Both the position numbers and the translations under genes were made by a program. From the NCBI GenBank assembly GCA_003246805.1, contig QKDG01000110.1, positions 1-6,358 of the forward strand: 6,358 bases of DNA, written 5' to 3'. This document shows, piece by piece, positions 1-6,328 of the stretch (the first letter of the stretch is position 1; every line of letters starts with the position of its first letter). Source of the stretch: Clostridia bacterium. Its GTDB lineage: Bacteria; Bacillota; Clostridia; Oscillospirales; Ruminococcaceae. Under the pieces are notes generated by a model. The model was not told where the DNA came from, ran no database searches, and worked only from the letters and a program-made list of their open reading frames with translations.

Positions 1-1262
1 GATTGAATCTGCCTTCAATTTTTGTAAGTGGCGGGCCTATGAACGCAGGTAAGGTGCTTGGCAAAAAAGTTGGATTGTCTGAGGTTTTTGAGGCTGTTGG
101 TTCACACGCACAGGGGAAAATTAGTGACGATGAGTTGCTTGAATACGAGAACAAGGCGTGCCCTTCATGTGGCTCATGCTCTGGAATGTATACTGCAAAT
201 TCAATGAACTGCCTGTGTGAGGCAATCGGTATGTCACTGCCAAAGGCGGGAACAGCAATGGCTGTTTCAAGCGAGAGGCTTCGTCTTGCAAAAATGACAG
301 GCGAAATGATTTTAGAGGTTGTTGAGCAGAATATTCGACCGAGAGATATCATTAATCCCGTTGGAATAGAGAATGCGTTGCGTGTTGAAATGGCGCTTGG
401 CTGTTCTACCAACTCAGTTCTTCATCTGACAGCAATAGCACACGAGGCTAAATGTGACATTGACCTTAACGTTATAGATAAAATCTCAAAGCAAACTCCA
501 CAGCTTTGCAAGCTTAACCCAGCAAGTGATGTTTTTATTGAAGACCTTGATTTCATGGGTGGCATACAGGCAGTTCTTAAAGAGCTTTCAAAGGGTGGAT
601 TTATAAATAAAAACGCTCAGACAGTTACAGGAACACAGGAGGAACGCTTTAAATATGCGCCAGAGGCTGACGGTACAGTTATCCATACGCTTGAAAACCC
701 AATCAGGGCAGAAGGTGGCATAGCAATTCTTCGTGGAAATCTGGCTGTTGACGGTGGAGTAGTAAAGCAGGGTGCTGTTGCGCCTGAAATGATGGTTCAC
801 CAGGGGCCTGCAAGGGTGTTTGATTGCGAAGAAGATGCTTCAAAAGCAATTCTTGGTGGCGAAATAAAGGCGGGAGACGTTGTAGTAATTCGTTACGAAG
901 GCCCTAAGGGTGGCCCGGGAATGCGTGAAATGCTTGCTCCTACAGCATCATTGGCTGGAATGGGATTAGATACAAGCGTTGCTCTTATCACTGACGGTCG
1001 ATTTTCCGGTGCAACACGTGGTGCTGCTATCGGGCACGTTTCACCAGAGGCTGCTGAGGGTGGCCTGATTGGTTTAGTGCAGGATGGCGATATCATTAAT
1101 ATTGATATTATAAATAAAAAGCTTGATGTTATAATTGCAGATGATGAAATTGAAAAAAGAAAAGCAAGCTTTAAGCCTTTAAAGAAAGAGCTTACAGGAT
1201 ATATCAAAAGATATGCACAGCTTGTTACCTCAGGTGCAAAGGGCGCTGTGTTCAAGGACTAA
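1..1262 (+). CDS. ilvD: Dihydroxy-acid dehydratase IlvD, 5'-truncated by the window edge
   Basis: IlvD dehydrates 2,3-dihydroxy-3-methylvalerate and 2,3-dihydroxyisovalerate to the 2-keto acids that become isoleucine, valine and leucine; it is a cytoplasmic Fe-S enzyme. The frame is open from the first base and reads LNLPSIFVSGGPM, an internal IlvD stretch, so the TTG at position 3 is a leucine codon and not a start. About 419 residues are present; the family is usually about 550-560, so roughly 135 N-terminal residues lie upstream, including two of the three expected cluster cysteines. Counting from codon 3, the remaining cluster motif is CPSCGSCSGMYTANSM at 53-68, where C59 matches the conserved ligand. 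ALGCSTNSVLHL (131-142), GPKGGPGMREM (300-310) and the signature ITDGRFSGATRG (329-340) are all intact. The stop is TAA. The related Edd (phosphogluconate dehydratase) is less likely because the motifs match IlvD and the length projects to IlvD. pyrC follows after 15 bp. Confidence 0.96.
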   Translation, partial: LNLPSIFVSGGPMNAGKVLGKKVGLSEVFEAVGSHAQGKISDDELLEYENKACPSCGSCSGMYTANSMNCLCEAIGMSLPKAGTAMAVSSERLRLAKMTGEMILEVVEQNIRPRDIINPVGIENALRVEMALGCSTNSVLHLTAIAHEAKCDIDLNVIDKISKQTPQLCKLNPASDVFIEDLDFMGGIQAVLKELSKGGFINKNAQTVTGTQEERFKYAPEADGTVIHTLENPIRAEGGIAILRGNLAVDGGVVKQGAVAPEMMVHQGPARVFDCEEDASKAILGGEIKAGDVVVIRYEGPKGGPGMREMLAPTASLAGMGLDTSVALITDGRFSGATRGAAIGHVSPEAAEGGLIGLVQDGDIINIDIINKKLDVIIADDEIEKRKASFKPLKKELTGYIKRYAQLVTSGAKGAVFKD

Positions 1263-1264
1263 TT

Positions 1265-1270
1265 AAGGAG
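1265..1270 (+). promoter_or_regulatory. Ribosome binding site of pyrC
   Basis: AAGGAG lies 7 bases before the ATG at 1278 and only 4 bases before an in-frame TTG at 1275. The spacing therefore favours the ATG as the pyrC start. The site begins 2 bases after the ilvD stop codon, so ribosomes finishing ilvD arrive almost on top of it. Confidence 0.75.
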
Positions 1271-1277
1271 CATTTTG

Positions 1278-2552
1278 ATGGACTTGCTTATAAAAAACTG
1301 CCTTGCTGTTGATTCTTCATCAGGGCTGGAAAAATTCACTGACATACTTGTTGACAATGGCAAGATAATTAAAATTGAAGACAATATAAACGAAAATGCA
1401 GATACTATAATCGAAGGAAATGGCAGGCTTGTTGTTTGCCCATCCTTATTTGATATGCACGTGCATTTTCGTGACCCTGGTCTTACCCATAAAGAAGATA
1501 TAATCACCGGCGCAGCAGCAGCTGCTGCTGGTGGTTTTACTGGTGTTGCGTGTATGCCAAACACTATTCCACAGATTGATAATGCAAAAACAATCAGATA
1601 TATTATTGAAAAAGCAAATTCAACTGGGGTTGATGTTTATCCTGTTGCCTGTATTACAAAATTACTCAAAGGGGTAAGCCTTTGTGATTTTTATGAATTA
1701 AAGCAAGCGGGTGCAATTGCAATATCAGATGATGGAAGACCTGTTGAAAATGCTGAGATTATGCGCCAGGCGTTAGAAATGTCTAACGATAACGGTTTGC
1801 TTGTTATTTCACATTGTGAGGATTTGAATATAATCGGAAATGGCATTATAAACAAGGGTAGGGTATCTGAAATTCTTGGATTAAAGGGGATGGACAGGGC
1901 AAGCGAGGATAGTATAACAGCAAGGGAAATTGCCCTTGCTGCTTCTTGTAATGCACGTATTCATATTGCTCATGTGAGTACAAAGGGCTCTGTTGAATTT
2001 ATCAGGGGCGCTAAGAAGAATGGCTATAAGGTAACAGCTGAAACCTGCCCGCATTATTTCACATATACCGAAGAAAAGCTGATGACAAGGGATGCAGATT
2101 ACAGGATGAATCCACCACTCAGAACAGAAGAAGACAGAATAGCTATTCAAAACGCTGTTCTTGACGGTACAATAGATTGTATAGTTACAGACCACGCCCC
2201 TCACACAGCCGAGGAAAAGCAGGGCTTTGAAAAAGCACCCAACGGGGTAGTAGGGCTTGAGACTTCTCTCGCTGTTACTTTGACACAGCTTTATCATACA
2301 AAAAAAGCAACAATTTCCCAGATTATAAAGCTGATGTCACAAAATCCGCGTAGTATTTTAGGGCTTAAACAGGCATCTATAAAAGTTGGGAACGACGCCG
2401 ATTTAACAATCATTGACCTGGATAAGGAATGGACAGTTATCCCTGAAAAGCTGATGTCAAAATCAAAAAACTCTGTATTTAAAGGTGAAAGCTTAAAGGG
2501 AAAAGCTGTTTACACTATCTCAAAGGGCAGAATAATTTTTAGCGACAATTAA
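1278..2552 (+). CDS. pyrC: Dihydroorotase PyrC (class I, zinc amidohydrolase)
   Basis: PyrC cyclises N-carbamoyl-L-aspartate to L-dihydroorotate, the third step of UMP synthesis, in the cytoplasm. The 424-residue length fits the class I dihydroorotases of Gram-positive bacteria (E. coli-type class II enzymes are about 345). It is an amidohydrolase TIM barrel with small beta-sandwich ends. Visible metal ligands are H61 and H63 in DMHVHFRDPG, H179 in SHCED, H232 in AHVST and D305 in TDHAPH. An aspartate (D151 or D152, in ISDDGRPV) sits where class II enzymes have the carboxylated lysine, as in Bacillus and Aquifex homologues. Other family marks are ACMPNT (91-96), ETCPHYF (255-261), MNPPLR (277-282) and NGVVGLE (322-328). 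The ATG start is chosen over an in-frame TTG three bases earlier on ribosome-site spacing. Hydantoinase or allantoinase paralogues are possible in this superfamily, but the motifs and the pyr neighbours make PyrC clear. Confidence 0.96.
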   Translation: MDLLIKNCLAVDSSSGLEKFTDILVDNGKIIKIEDNINENADTIIEGNGRLVVCPSLFDMHVHFRDPGLTHKEDIITGAAAAAAGGFTGVACMPNTIPQIDNAKTIRYIIEKANSTGVDVYPVACITKLLKGVSLCDFYELKQAGAIAISDDGRPVENAEIMRQALEMSNDNGLLVISHCEDLNIIGNGIINKGRVSEILGLKGMDRASEDSITAREIALAASCNARIHIAHVSTKGSVEFIRGAKKNGYKVTAETCPHYFTYTEEKLMTRDADYRMNPPLRTEEDRIAIQNAVLDGTIDCIVTDHAPHTAEEKQGFEKAPNGVVGLETSLAVTLTQLYHTKKATISQIIKLMSQNPRSILGLKQASIKVGNDADLTIIDLDKEWTVIPEKLMSKSKNSVFKGESLKGKAVYTISKGRIIFSDN

Positions 2553-2553
2553 C

Positions 2554-2563
2554 AAGGAAAGGG
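2554..2563 (+). promoter_or_regulatory. Ribosome binding site with two possible registers
   Basis: The purine run AAGGAAAGGG can serve two starts. AAGGA (2554-2558) is 6 bases before an in-frame TTG at 2565. AAAGGG (2558-2563) is 10 bases before the ATG at 2574. AAAGGG-type sites are used before the last two genes of the window, and pyrD uses a 10-base spacing, so I prefer the ATG; the TTG would add only three residues. Confidence 0.5.
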
Positions 2564-2573
2564 TTTGACTAAG

Positions 2574-3017
2574 ATGAAAAAGCTGAATTCGATAACAAAG
2601 ATTATTATTTATGTTGTGTTGCTTGTTGGTTATATCATAAACAGAATAACAATAAATAATATGATAATAACCATAGCTTGTCTTGCAATATTCATTATTT
2701 TGATGACGGGTATTTTTGATGAGCCAGCAAAAACAGAAGAAAAAGCCGAGGAAGATGACGAGATTTTATCTGATGAGGAAATGGAAGAAATTCTTCTTGA
2801 AGATGGCGAGTTCTCATATGATAACTATGATGAGGTTTGTTGCCCTGAATGTGGTGAGTATCTTGGAATAGGCGTGACAAAATGTAGCAGCTGCGGTTAT
2901 AATAATTCAGATGAAAATCAGGTTTGCCCTAATTGCGGAAGACAAATTGAAGATAAGGTTGATTTCTGCACATATTGCGATTATGAATTTGATAATAATA
3001 ATGAGGAGAATAATTAA
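2574..3017 (+). CDS. Membrane-anchored double zinc-ribbon protein, function unknown
   Basis: I do not recognise this as a named gene. The 147-residue product has three parts. Residues 1-48 hold a short basic N-terminus (MKKLNSITK) and two hydrophobic helices at about 9-24 and 30-48, separated by NRITINN; this suggests a helical hairpin. Residues 49-88 form a linker with 20 acidic residues out of 40. Residues 89-135 carry four CxxC knuckles, C90/C93, C104/C107, C118/C121 and C132/C135, with ten residues between the knuckles of each pair. This is the pattern of two zinc ribbons in tandem, plus an extra C89. By the positive-inside rule, both termini and the ribbons should be cytoplasmic. The tail is low-complexity Asn/Glu (DNNNEENN). 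It lies 21 bp after pyrC, and its stop shares a base with the pyrF start, so it is probably co-expressed with the pyrimidine genes. A TTG at 2565 is an alternative start. A role as adaptor, metal sensor or enzyme tether is conjecture. Confidence 0.85.
   Translation: MKKLNSITKIIIYVVLLVGYIINRITINNMIITIACLAIFIILMTGIFDEPAKTEEKAEEDDEILSDEEMEEILLEDGEFSYDNYDEVCCPECGEYLGIGVTKCSSCGYNNSDENQVCPNCGRQIEDKVDFCTYCDYEFDNNNEENN
3004..3008 (+). promoter_or_regulatory. Ribosome binding site of pyrF, inside the zinc-ribbon gene
   Basis: AGGAG lies 8 bases before the pyrF ATG at 3017 and is embedded in the last codons of the upstream gene, where it encodes part of the Glu-Glu-Asn-Asn tail. Together with the TAATG stop/start overlap at 3015-3019 this suggests translational coupling of pyrF to the upstream gene. 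Confidence 0.75.
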
Positions 3018-3946
3018 TGTCACTTGATATTCTTATAGAAAAAATTGTAGAAAAACAAAACCCAACGGTTGTAGGTCTTGATCCTAAGCTTGATTTTGTA
3101 CCCGGATTCATCAAGCAAAAATTTTTCTTTAAGCATGGTGAAACCTTAAAGGGAGCAGCAAAGGCGATCTATTATTTTAACAAAAAAATTATTGATGAGA
3201 TAGCAGATTTAGTACCTGCAATAAAACCGCAGTCAGCTTATTATGAAATGTATGGATATGAGGGCGTAAAAACATTATACAAAACAATAGAATATGCAAA
3301 ATCAAAAGGCCTTTATGTAATAGTTGACGGTAAAAGGAACGACATAGGTGCAACTATGGAGGCTTATACAAACGCATATTTAGGAACAACATCGGTTAAC
3401 AGCAATGTGGTTGAGGCTTTTGGTGCTGATTCACTTACGGTAAATGGTTATCTCGGAACAGACGGTATTTCCCCGCTTATTAAAGCTTGCAACGAGTATG
3501 ATAAAAGCATTTTTGTGCTTGTTAAAACTTCAAACAAATCTTCAGGCGAATTGCAGGATTTAATCATTGGGGATAAAAGCGTATATAATACAATGGGCGA
3601 TATGTGCGAAAAATGGGGCAGCGAATGCATGGGCAAGTATGGATACTCTGCTGTTGGTGCTGTTGTCGGTGCTACATATCCCGAACAGCTTGAAGAAATG
3701 AGGAAGGCTCTCCCACATACCTTCTTTTTAGTGCCTGGCTACGGTGCACAGGGTGGCGGAGCAGAAGGGGTTGCAAAAGCTTTTGATGCAAAAGGGCTTG
3801 GCGCAATCGTAAATTCTTCAAGGGCTGTAATGTGTGCTTATCAGAAGGAAGGATACAGCGAGGTTGATTTTGCACAGGCAGCAAGGGATGAAGTAATAAG
3901 GATGAAAGAGGATATCACAAGCTATATTCCTGCTATAAGCCTTTAA
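3017..3946 (+). CDS. pyrF: Orotidine 5'-phosphate decarboxylase PyrF, subfamily 2
   Basis: PyrF decarboxylates OMP to UMP, the last step of de novo pyrimidine synthesis, as a cytoplasmic TIM-barrel dimer. At 309 residues it belongs to the longer subfamily 2, not the roughly 235-245-residue B. subtilis/E. coli type. The signature DGKRNDIGAT at 104-113 supplies the charged catalytic network: D104, K106 and D109 correspond to the D-x-K-x-x-D core. Other subfamily marks are VVGLDP (18-23), IKPQSAYYE (69-77, K70 a likely further catalytic lysine), TVNGYLGTDG (141-150), the phosphate-binding VPGYGAQGG (239-247) and NSSRA (266-270, R269 a likely phosphate ligand). The ATG shares its A with the TAA of the upstream gene. 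pyrK follows after 17 bp. No truncation or missing key residue is seen. Confidence 0.95.
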   Translation: MSLDILIEKIVEKQNPTVVGLDPKLDFVPGFIKQKFFFKHGETLKGAAKAIYYFNKKIIDEIADLVPAIKPQSAYYEMYGYEGVKTLYKTIEYAKSKGLYVIVDGKRNDIGATMEAYTNAYLGTTSVNSNVVEAFGADSLTVNGYLGTDGISPLIKACNEYDKSIFVLVKTSNKSSGELQDLIIGDKSVYNTMGDMCEKWGSECMGKYGYSAVGAVVGATYPEQLEEMRKALPHTFFLVPGYGAQGGGAEGVAKAFDAKGLGAIVNSSRAVMCAYQKEGYSEVDFAQAARDEVIRMKEDITSYIPAISL

Positions 3947-3950
3947 ATTT

Positions 3951-3956
3951 TAGGAG
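3951..3956 (+). promoter_or_regulatory. Ribosome binding site of pyrK
   Basis: TAGGAG lies 7 bases before the ATG at 3964, within the 17-bp pyrF-pyrK gap. It supports that ATG as the start. Confidence 0.7.
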
Positions 3957-3963
3957 TGATAAT

Positions 3964-4737
3964 ATGAGATATACCCAGGGGAAGTATCTGATTATAAATA
4001 AAAAAGCAATCGCAAAGGGGATTTTTGACTTTACAATTTTATGCAAGGAAGTTGCTGAAATTGCAAAGCCGGGGCAGTTTGTCCATATTTTAGCTGGCGG
4101 GCATACCTTGCGACGCCCTGTTTCAATTGCTTCTATAAATCCTGAAAAAGGAACAATCAGAATTATTTTTGAGGTAAGAGGAAAAGGAACTGAGGAAATT
4201 TCAAGGCTCAACATTAACGAAATGATTGATATGATAGCGCCTCTTGGTGGCCGTGGCTTCAAGCTTCTTGATAAAGAGAAAAAGGCGGTTTGTATTGGTG
4301 GCGGAATAGGCACCCCCCCGATGCTCGCTCTTGCAGAATATTATCAGGAAAATGCAACTGTTATAAGTGGCTTTAAAAACTCGTCAATTGCAATTCTTCA
4401 AAAGGATTTTGCAGATACAGGAGCAAACACAATACTTTGCACTGATGATGGTTCAGCCGGCAAAAAGGGATTTGTTACAGAGGCTTTAAAGGAATATATC
4501 GCAAATGAAAAACCAGACATAATATACGCCTGTGGCCCTCATCCGATGCTGAAAGCAATCGTTATGATATCACAGGAGAATAATATTGAAACACAGGTTT
4601 CTCTTGAAGAAAGAATGGGCTGTGGTGTTGGTGCTTGCCTTGTCTGTGCCTGCAAGACAGTTCGTAATGGTGAGGAATATATGGCACACGTTTGTCAGGA
4701 CGGCCCTGTTTTTGACAGTAAGGAGGTTATCTGGTAA
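3964..4737 (+). CDS. pyrK: Dihydroorotate dehydrogenase B, FAD/[2Fe-2S] electron-transfer subunit PyrK
   Basis: PyrK passes electrons from the FMN of PyrD through a [2Fe-2S] cluster and FAD to NAD+, making the class 1B dihydroorotate dehydrogenase heterotetramer. The 257 residues follow the ferredoxin-reductase plan. An N-terminal FAD barrel carries RRPVSI (50-55) and a second FAD-contact segment EVRGKGTEEIS (70-80). The NAD-binding domain carries GGGIGTPPM (112-120) and ACGPHPML (189-196). A C-terminal cluster loop has C220, C225, C228 and C244 in the pattern C-x4-C-x2-C-x15-C, close to the Lactococcus PyrK arrangement. A run of seven C bases at 4313-4319 falls in the NAD-binding motif, but the frame is intact. 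The stop overlaps the pyrD ATG by one base, as suits two subunits of one complex. Other members of this reductase family (sulfide dehydrogenase or NfnA-like subunits) look similar, but adjacency to pyrD decides the call. Confidence 0.95.
   Translation: MRYTQGKYLIINKKAIAKGIFDFTILCKEVAEIAKPGQFVHILAGGHTLRRPVSIASINPEKGTIRIIFEVRGKGTEEISRLNINEMIDMIAPLGGRGFKLLDKEKKAVCIGGGIGTPPMLALAEYYQENATVISGFKNSSIAILQKDFADTGANTILCTDDGSAGKKGFVTEALKEYIANEKPDIIYACGPHPMLKAIVMISQENNIETQVSLEERMGCGVGACLVCACKTVRNGEEYMAHVCQDGPVFDSKEVIW
4720..4726 (+). promoter_or_regulatory. Ribosome binding site of pyrD, inside pyrK
   Basis: AAGGAGG lies within the last codons of pyrK, 10 bases before the pyrD ATG at 4737. It is the strongest Shine-Dalgarno match in the window and, with the TAATG overlap, indicates coupled translation of the two subunits. 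Confidence 0.75.
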
Positions 4738-5648
4738 TGGCTGATTTATCTGTAAAAATAGCTGGGGTAGAATTTAAAAACCCTGTAATTCCAGCATCAG
4801 GTGCATTTGGATACGGTAGAGAATACGAAAGGTTTTATCCGCTATCAAACCTTGGGGGAATAAGCATAAAGGGCACAACAGCAACAAAACGGCCTGGCAA
4901 TCTGCCACCAAGAATAGCAGAAACTTATTCTGGAATGCTGAATTCTGTGGGGCTACAAAACCCGGGAATCGACCATTTTATAAAAATCGAATTTCCTAAC
5001 TTAAAGAAGAAGGATACTGTTATTATCGCAAATATTGCAGGCTCAACAGTTGACGAATATGTTGGGATAGCTAAAAAGCTTGACGCAACAGATGTTGATA
5101 TGATTGAGGTTAATATATCCTGCCCTAATGTAAAAGAGGGCGGCGCAGCCTTCGGAACAAGCTGTGAAAGTGCTGCAAATGTAACGAAAGAAATAAGGAG
5201 GATAACAACAAAACCTCTTATTGTAAAGCTTTCACCAAATGTTACAAGTATATCAGATATCGCAAAAGCCGTAGAAGCTGAGGGTGCTGATAGTGTTTCC
5301 TTAATAAATACTTTGCTTGGAATGAGAATTGATATAAATTCAAAGAAGCCAATACTGCACAATAACGTCGGTGGAATATCAGGACCTGCTATCTTCCCTT
5401 TAGCTGTGAGGATGGTATGGCAGGTTGCTAATGCTGTTAAAATACCTGTTATAGGAATGGGTGGAATTTCAACCTGGGAGGATGCAGTGGAAATGATGCT
5501 TGCAGGTGCAAGTGCTGTTCAGGTTGGTGCCGCACTTTTCTCAAATCCTTATGCGCCCCTTGAAATAATTGAGGGACTAAACGCATATCTTGACAATAAT
5601 AAAATCAGCAGCATAAAAGATATAATTGGTAAGGTTCAGGCATGGTAA
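4737..5648 (+). CDS. pyrD: Dihydroorotate dehydrogenase B, catalytic subunit PyrD (class 1B)
   Basis: PyrD oxidises dihydroorotate to orotate on FMN; in class 1B the electrons go through PyrK to NAD+, which suits an anaerobe lacking a quinone or fumarate route for this step. The 303 residues form an FMN-binding TIM barrel. Visible motifs are the N-terminal IPASGAFGYG (18-27), ISIKGTT (42-48, K45 an FMN contact), NSVGLQNPG (69-77), the active-site loop NISCPNVKEGG (126-136) with C129 as the base (cysteine is typical of class 1, serine of class 2), K164 in VKLSPN, N191 in LINTL, VGGISGPAI (211-219) and the phosphate-binding IGMGGIS (239-245). There is no N-terminal membrane helix, which also excludes the quinone-linked class 2. 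The start is the ATG overlapping the pyrK stop. The histidine-phosphatase gene starts 13 bp after the stop. Confidence 0.96.
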   Translation: MADLSVKIAGVEFKNPVIPASGAFGYGREYERFYPLSNLGGISIKGTTATKRPGNLPPRIAETYSGMLNSVGLQNPGIDHFIKIEFPNLKKKDTVIIANIAGSTVDEYVGIAKKLDATDVDMIEVNISCPNVKEGGAAFGTSCESAANVTKEIRRITTKPLIVKLSPNVTSISDIAKAVEAEGADSVSLINTLLGMRIDINSKKPILHNNVGGISGPAIFPLAVRMVWQVANAVKIPVIGMGGISTWEDAVEMMLAGASAVQVGAALFSNPYAPLEIIEGLNAYLDNNKISSIKDIIGKVQAW

Positions 5649-5654
5649 AGGGGG
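5647..5654 (+). promoter_or_regulatory. Ribosome binding site of the histidine-phosphatase gene
   Basis: AAAGGGGG lies 7 bases before the ATG at 5662 and starts within the pyrD stop codon. It decides the start: an in-frame TTG at 5626 would add 12 residues upstream of the conserved beta-strand and lacks a comparable purine-rich site at proper spacing. Confidence 0.7.
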
Positions 5655-5661
5655 AATTGAG

Positions 5662-6315
5662 ATGACTACTGTTTTTCTTGTAAGGCATGCAGAAGCAGAG
5701 GGTAATATATCACGCGTTTTTCAGGGCAGAACTGATTGTGATGTTACTGAAAACGGTTATAATCAGCTAAAATCGCTTGCCGAAAGATTTAAAGATGTTG
5801 AGCTTGACGCCGTATATTCAAGCCCTTTAAAACGCGCTATGGAAACAGCAAAGGCAGTTAATCTTTATCATAACCTTGAAATAATTAAGGTTGACGGTAT
5901 TATGGAGATTAACGGAGGTTTATTTGAGGGCAAAAAGTGGGATGAGCTCCCTTTATTATATCCTGATGCGTATGACCTTTGGGCTAATTATCATCACAAA
6001 TTTGAAATTGAACAAGGGGAAAGCATGCAGCAGGTTTTTGAAAGAATGAAAAATTCAATTCTCAGCATAGTTAATGATAATCTGCATAAAACTATTGCTG
6101 TTATTTCACATGGCTGTGCTATAAGGAACTTTTTATGCTATGCAAATCAGCTTGATTTTGCTGAGCTTGACAATATTGAATGGGCAGAGAATACAGGTGT
6201 ATGCAAGTTTACCTTTGATGATGATTTAAACATCAGTGTTGTTTTTCAAAACGATGCCAGCCATTTAAATCATGATAATCTCACGCTGGCACATCAGAAC
6301 TGGTGGAAGAAATAG
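5662..6315 (+). CDS. Histidine phosphatase family protein (phosphoglycerate-mutase-like)
   Basis: This 217-residue cytoplasmic protein is a branch 1 histidine phosphatase. These enzymes form a phosphohistidine and release phosphate from small metabolites or, in true mutases, move it within phosphoglycerate. The N-terminal motif is FLVRHAEAEGN (5-15), with R8 and the nucleophile H9; alanine follows where RHG is most common, a frequent variant. QGRTDCDVTENG (21-32), YSSPLKRAMETA (52-63, R58 a phosphate-pocket arginine), MEINGGLFEG (81-90, E82 the likely acid) and ISHGCAIR (148-155, second catalytic H150) complete the site. The length fits phosphatases such as PhoE or CobC better than cofactor-dependent mutase (about 230-250), but the substrate cannot be read from sequence. 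It follows pyrD by 13 bp, in a position where many clostridial clusters carry pyrE. The next gene begins 13 bp after its stop, so it appears to be part of the same run. Confidence 0.9.
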   Translation: MTTVFLVRHAEAEGNISRVFQGRTDCDVTENGYNQLKSLAERFKDVELDAVYSSPLKRAMETAKAVNLYHNLEIIKVDGIMEINGGLFEGKKWDELPLLYPDAYDLWANYHHKFEIEQGESMQQVFERMKNSILSIVNDNLHKTIAVISHGCAIRNFLCYANQLDFAELDNIEWAENTGVCKFTFDDDLNISVVFQNDASHLNHDNLTLAHQNWWKK

Positions 6316-6328
6316 AAAGGGATTATAA

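Noticed and set aside
3..5. TTG at the left edge as the start of a 419-residue gene
   Set aside because: The reading begins in the middle of a conserved IlvD segment, so the frame continues upstream out of the window and this codon is an internal leucine.
1130..1135. TATAAT inside the 3' end of ilvD as a promoter for pyrC
   Set aside because: The nearest -35-like hexamer (TTGATA at 1102-1107) is 22 bases away, and AT-rich coding sequence gives such matches by chance.
893..1255. Minus-strand open frame of 120 codons opposite ilvD
   Set aside because: It is an antisense shadow of the conserved IlvD C-terminus.
1513..1530. Perfect 18-bp palindrome CAGCAGCAGCTGCTGCTG inside pyrC
   Set aside because: It encodes the alanine run before GGFTGV, a conserved AAAAGG-type segment of dihydroorotases. 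Alternating GCA and GCT codon choice explains the symmetry, and there is no loop or flanking context to suggest an operator or terminator.
1881..2297. Minus-strand open frame of 138 codons opposite pyrC
   Set aside because: It lies wholly within a well-supported pyrC, shows no family motif, and its composition is that of an antisense shadow.
3933..4313. Minus-strand open frame of 126 codons opposite pyrK and the pyrF-pyrK junction
   Set aside because: Its apparent hydrophobic stretches mirror the pyrK coding strand, and no domain is recognisable.
4313..4319. Run of seven C bases in an AT-leaning gene, a possible slippage or phase-variation site
   Set aside because: The frame is intact and the bases encode the conserved GTPPM of the NAD-binding motif. 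Phase variation of a biosynthetic subunit would be unexpected. It is worth remembering only as a place where sequencing errors could occur.
4925..5362. Minus-strand open frame of 145 codons opposite pyrD
   Set aside because: It is entirely antisense to conserved pyrD motifs, with no recognisable domain.
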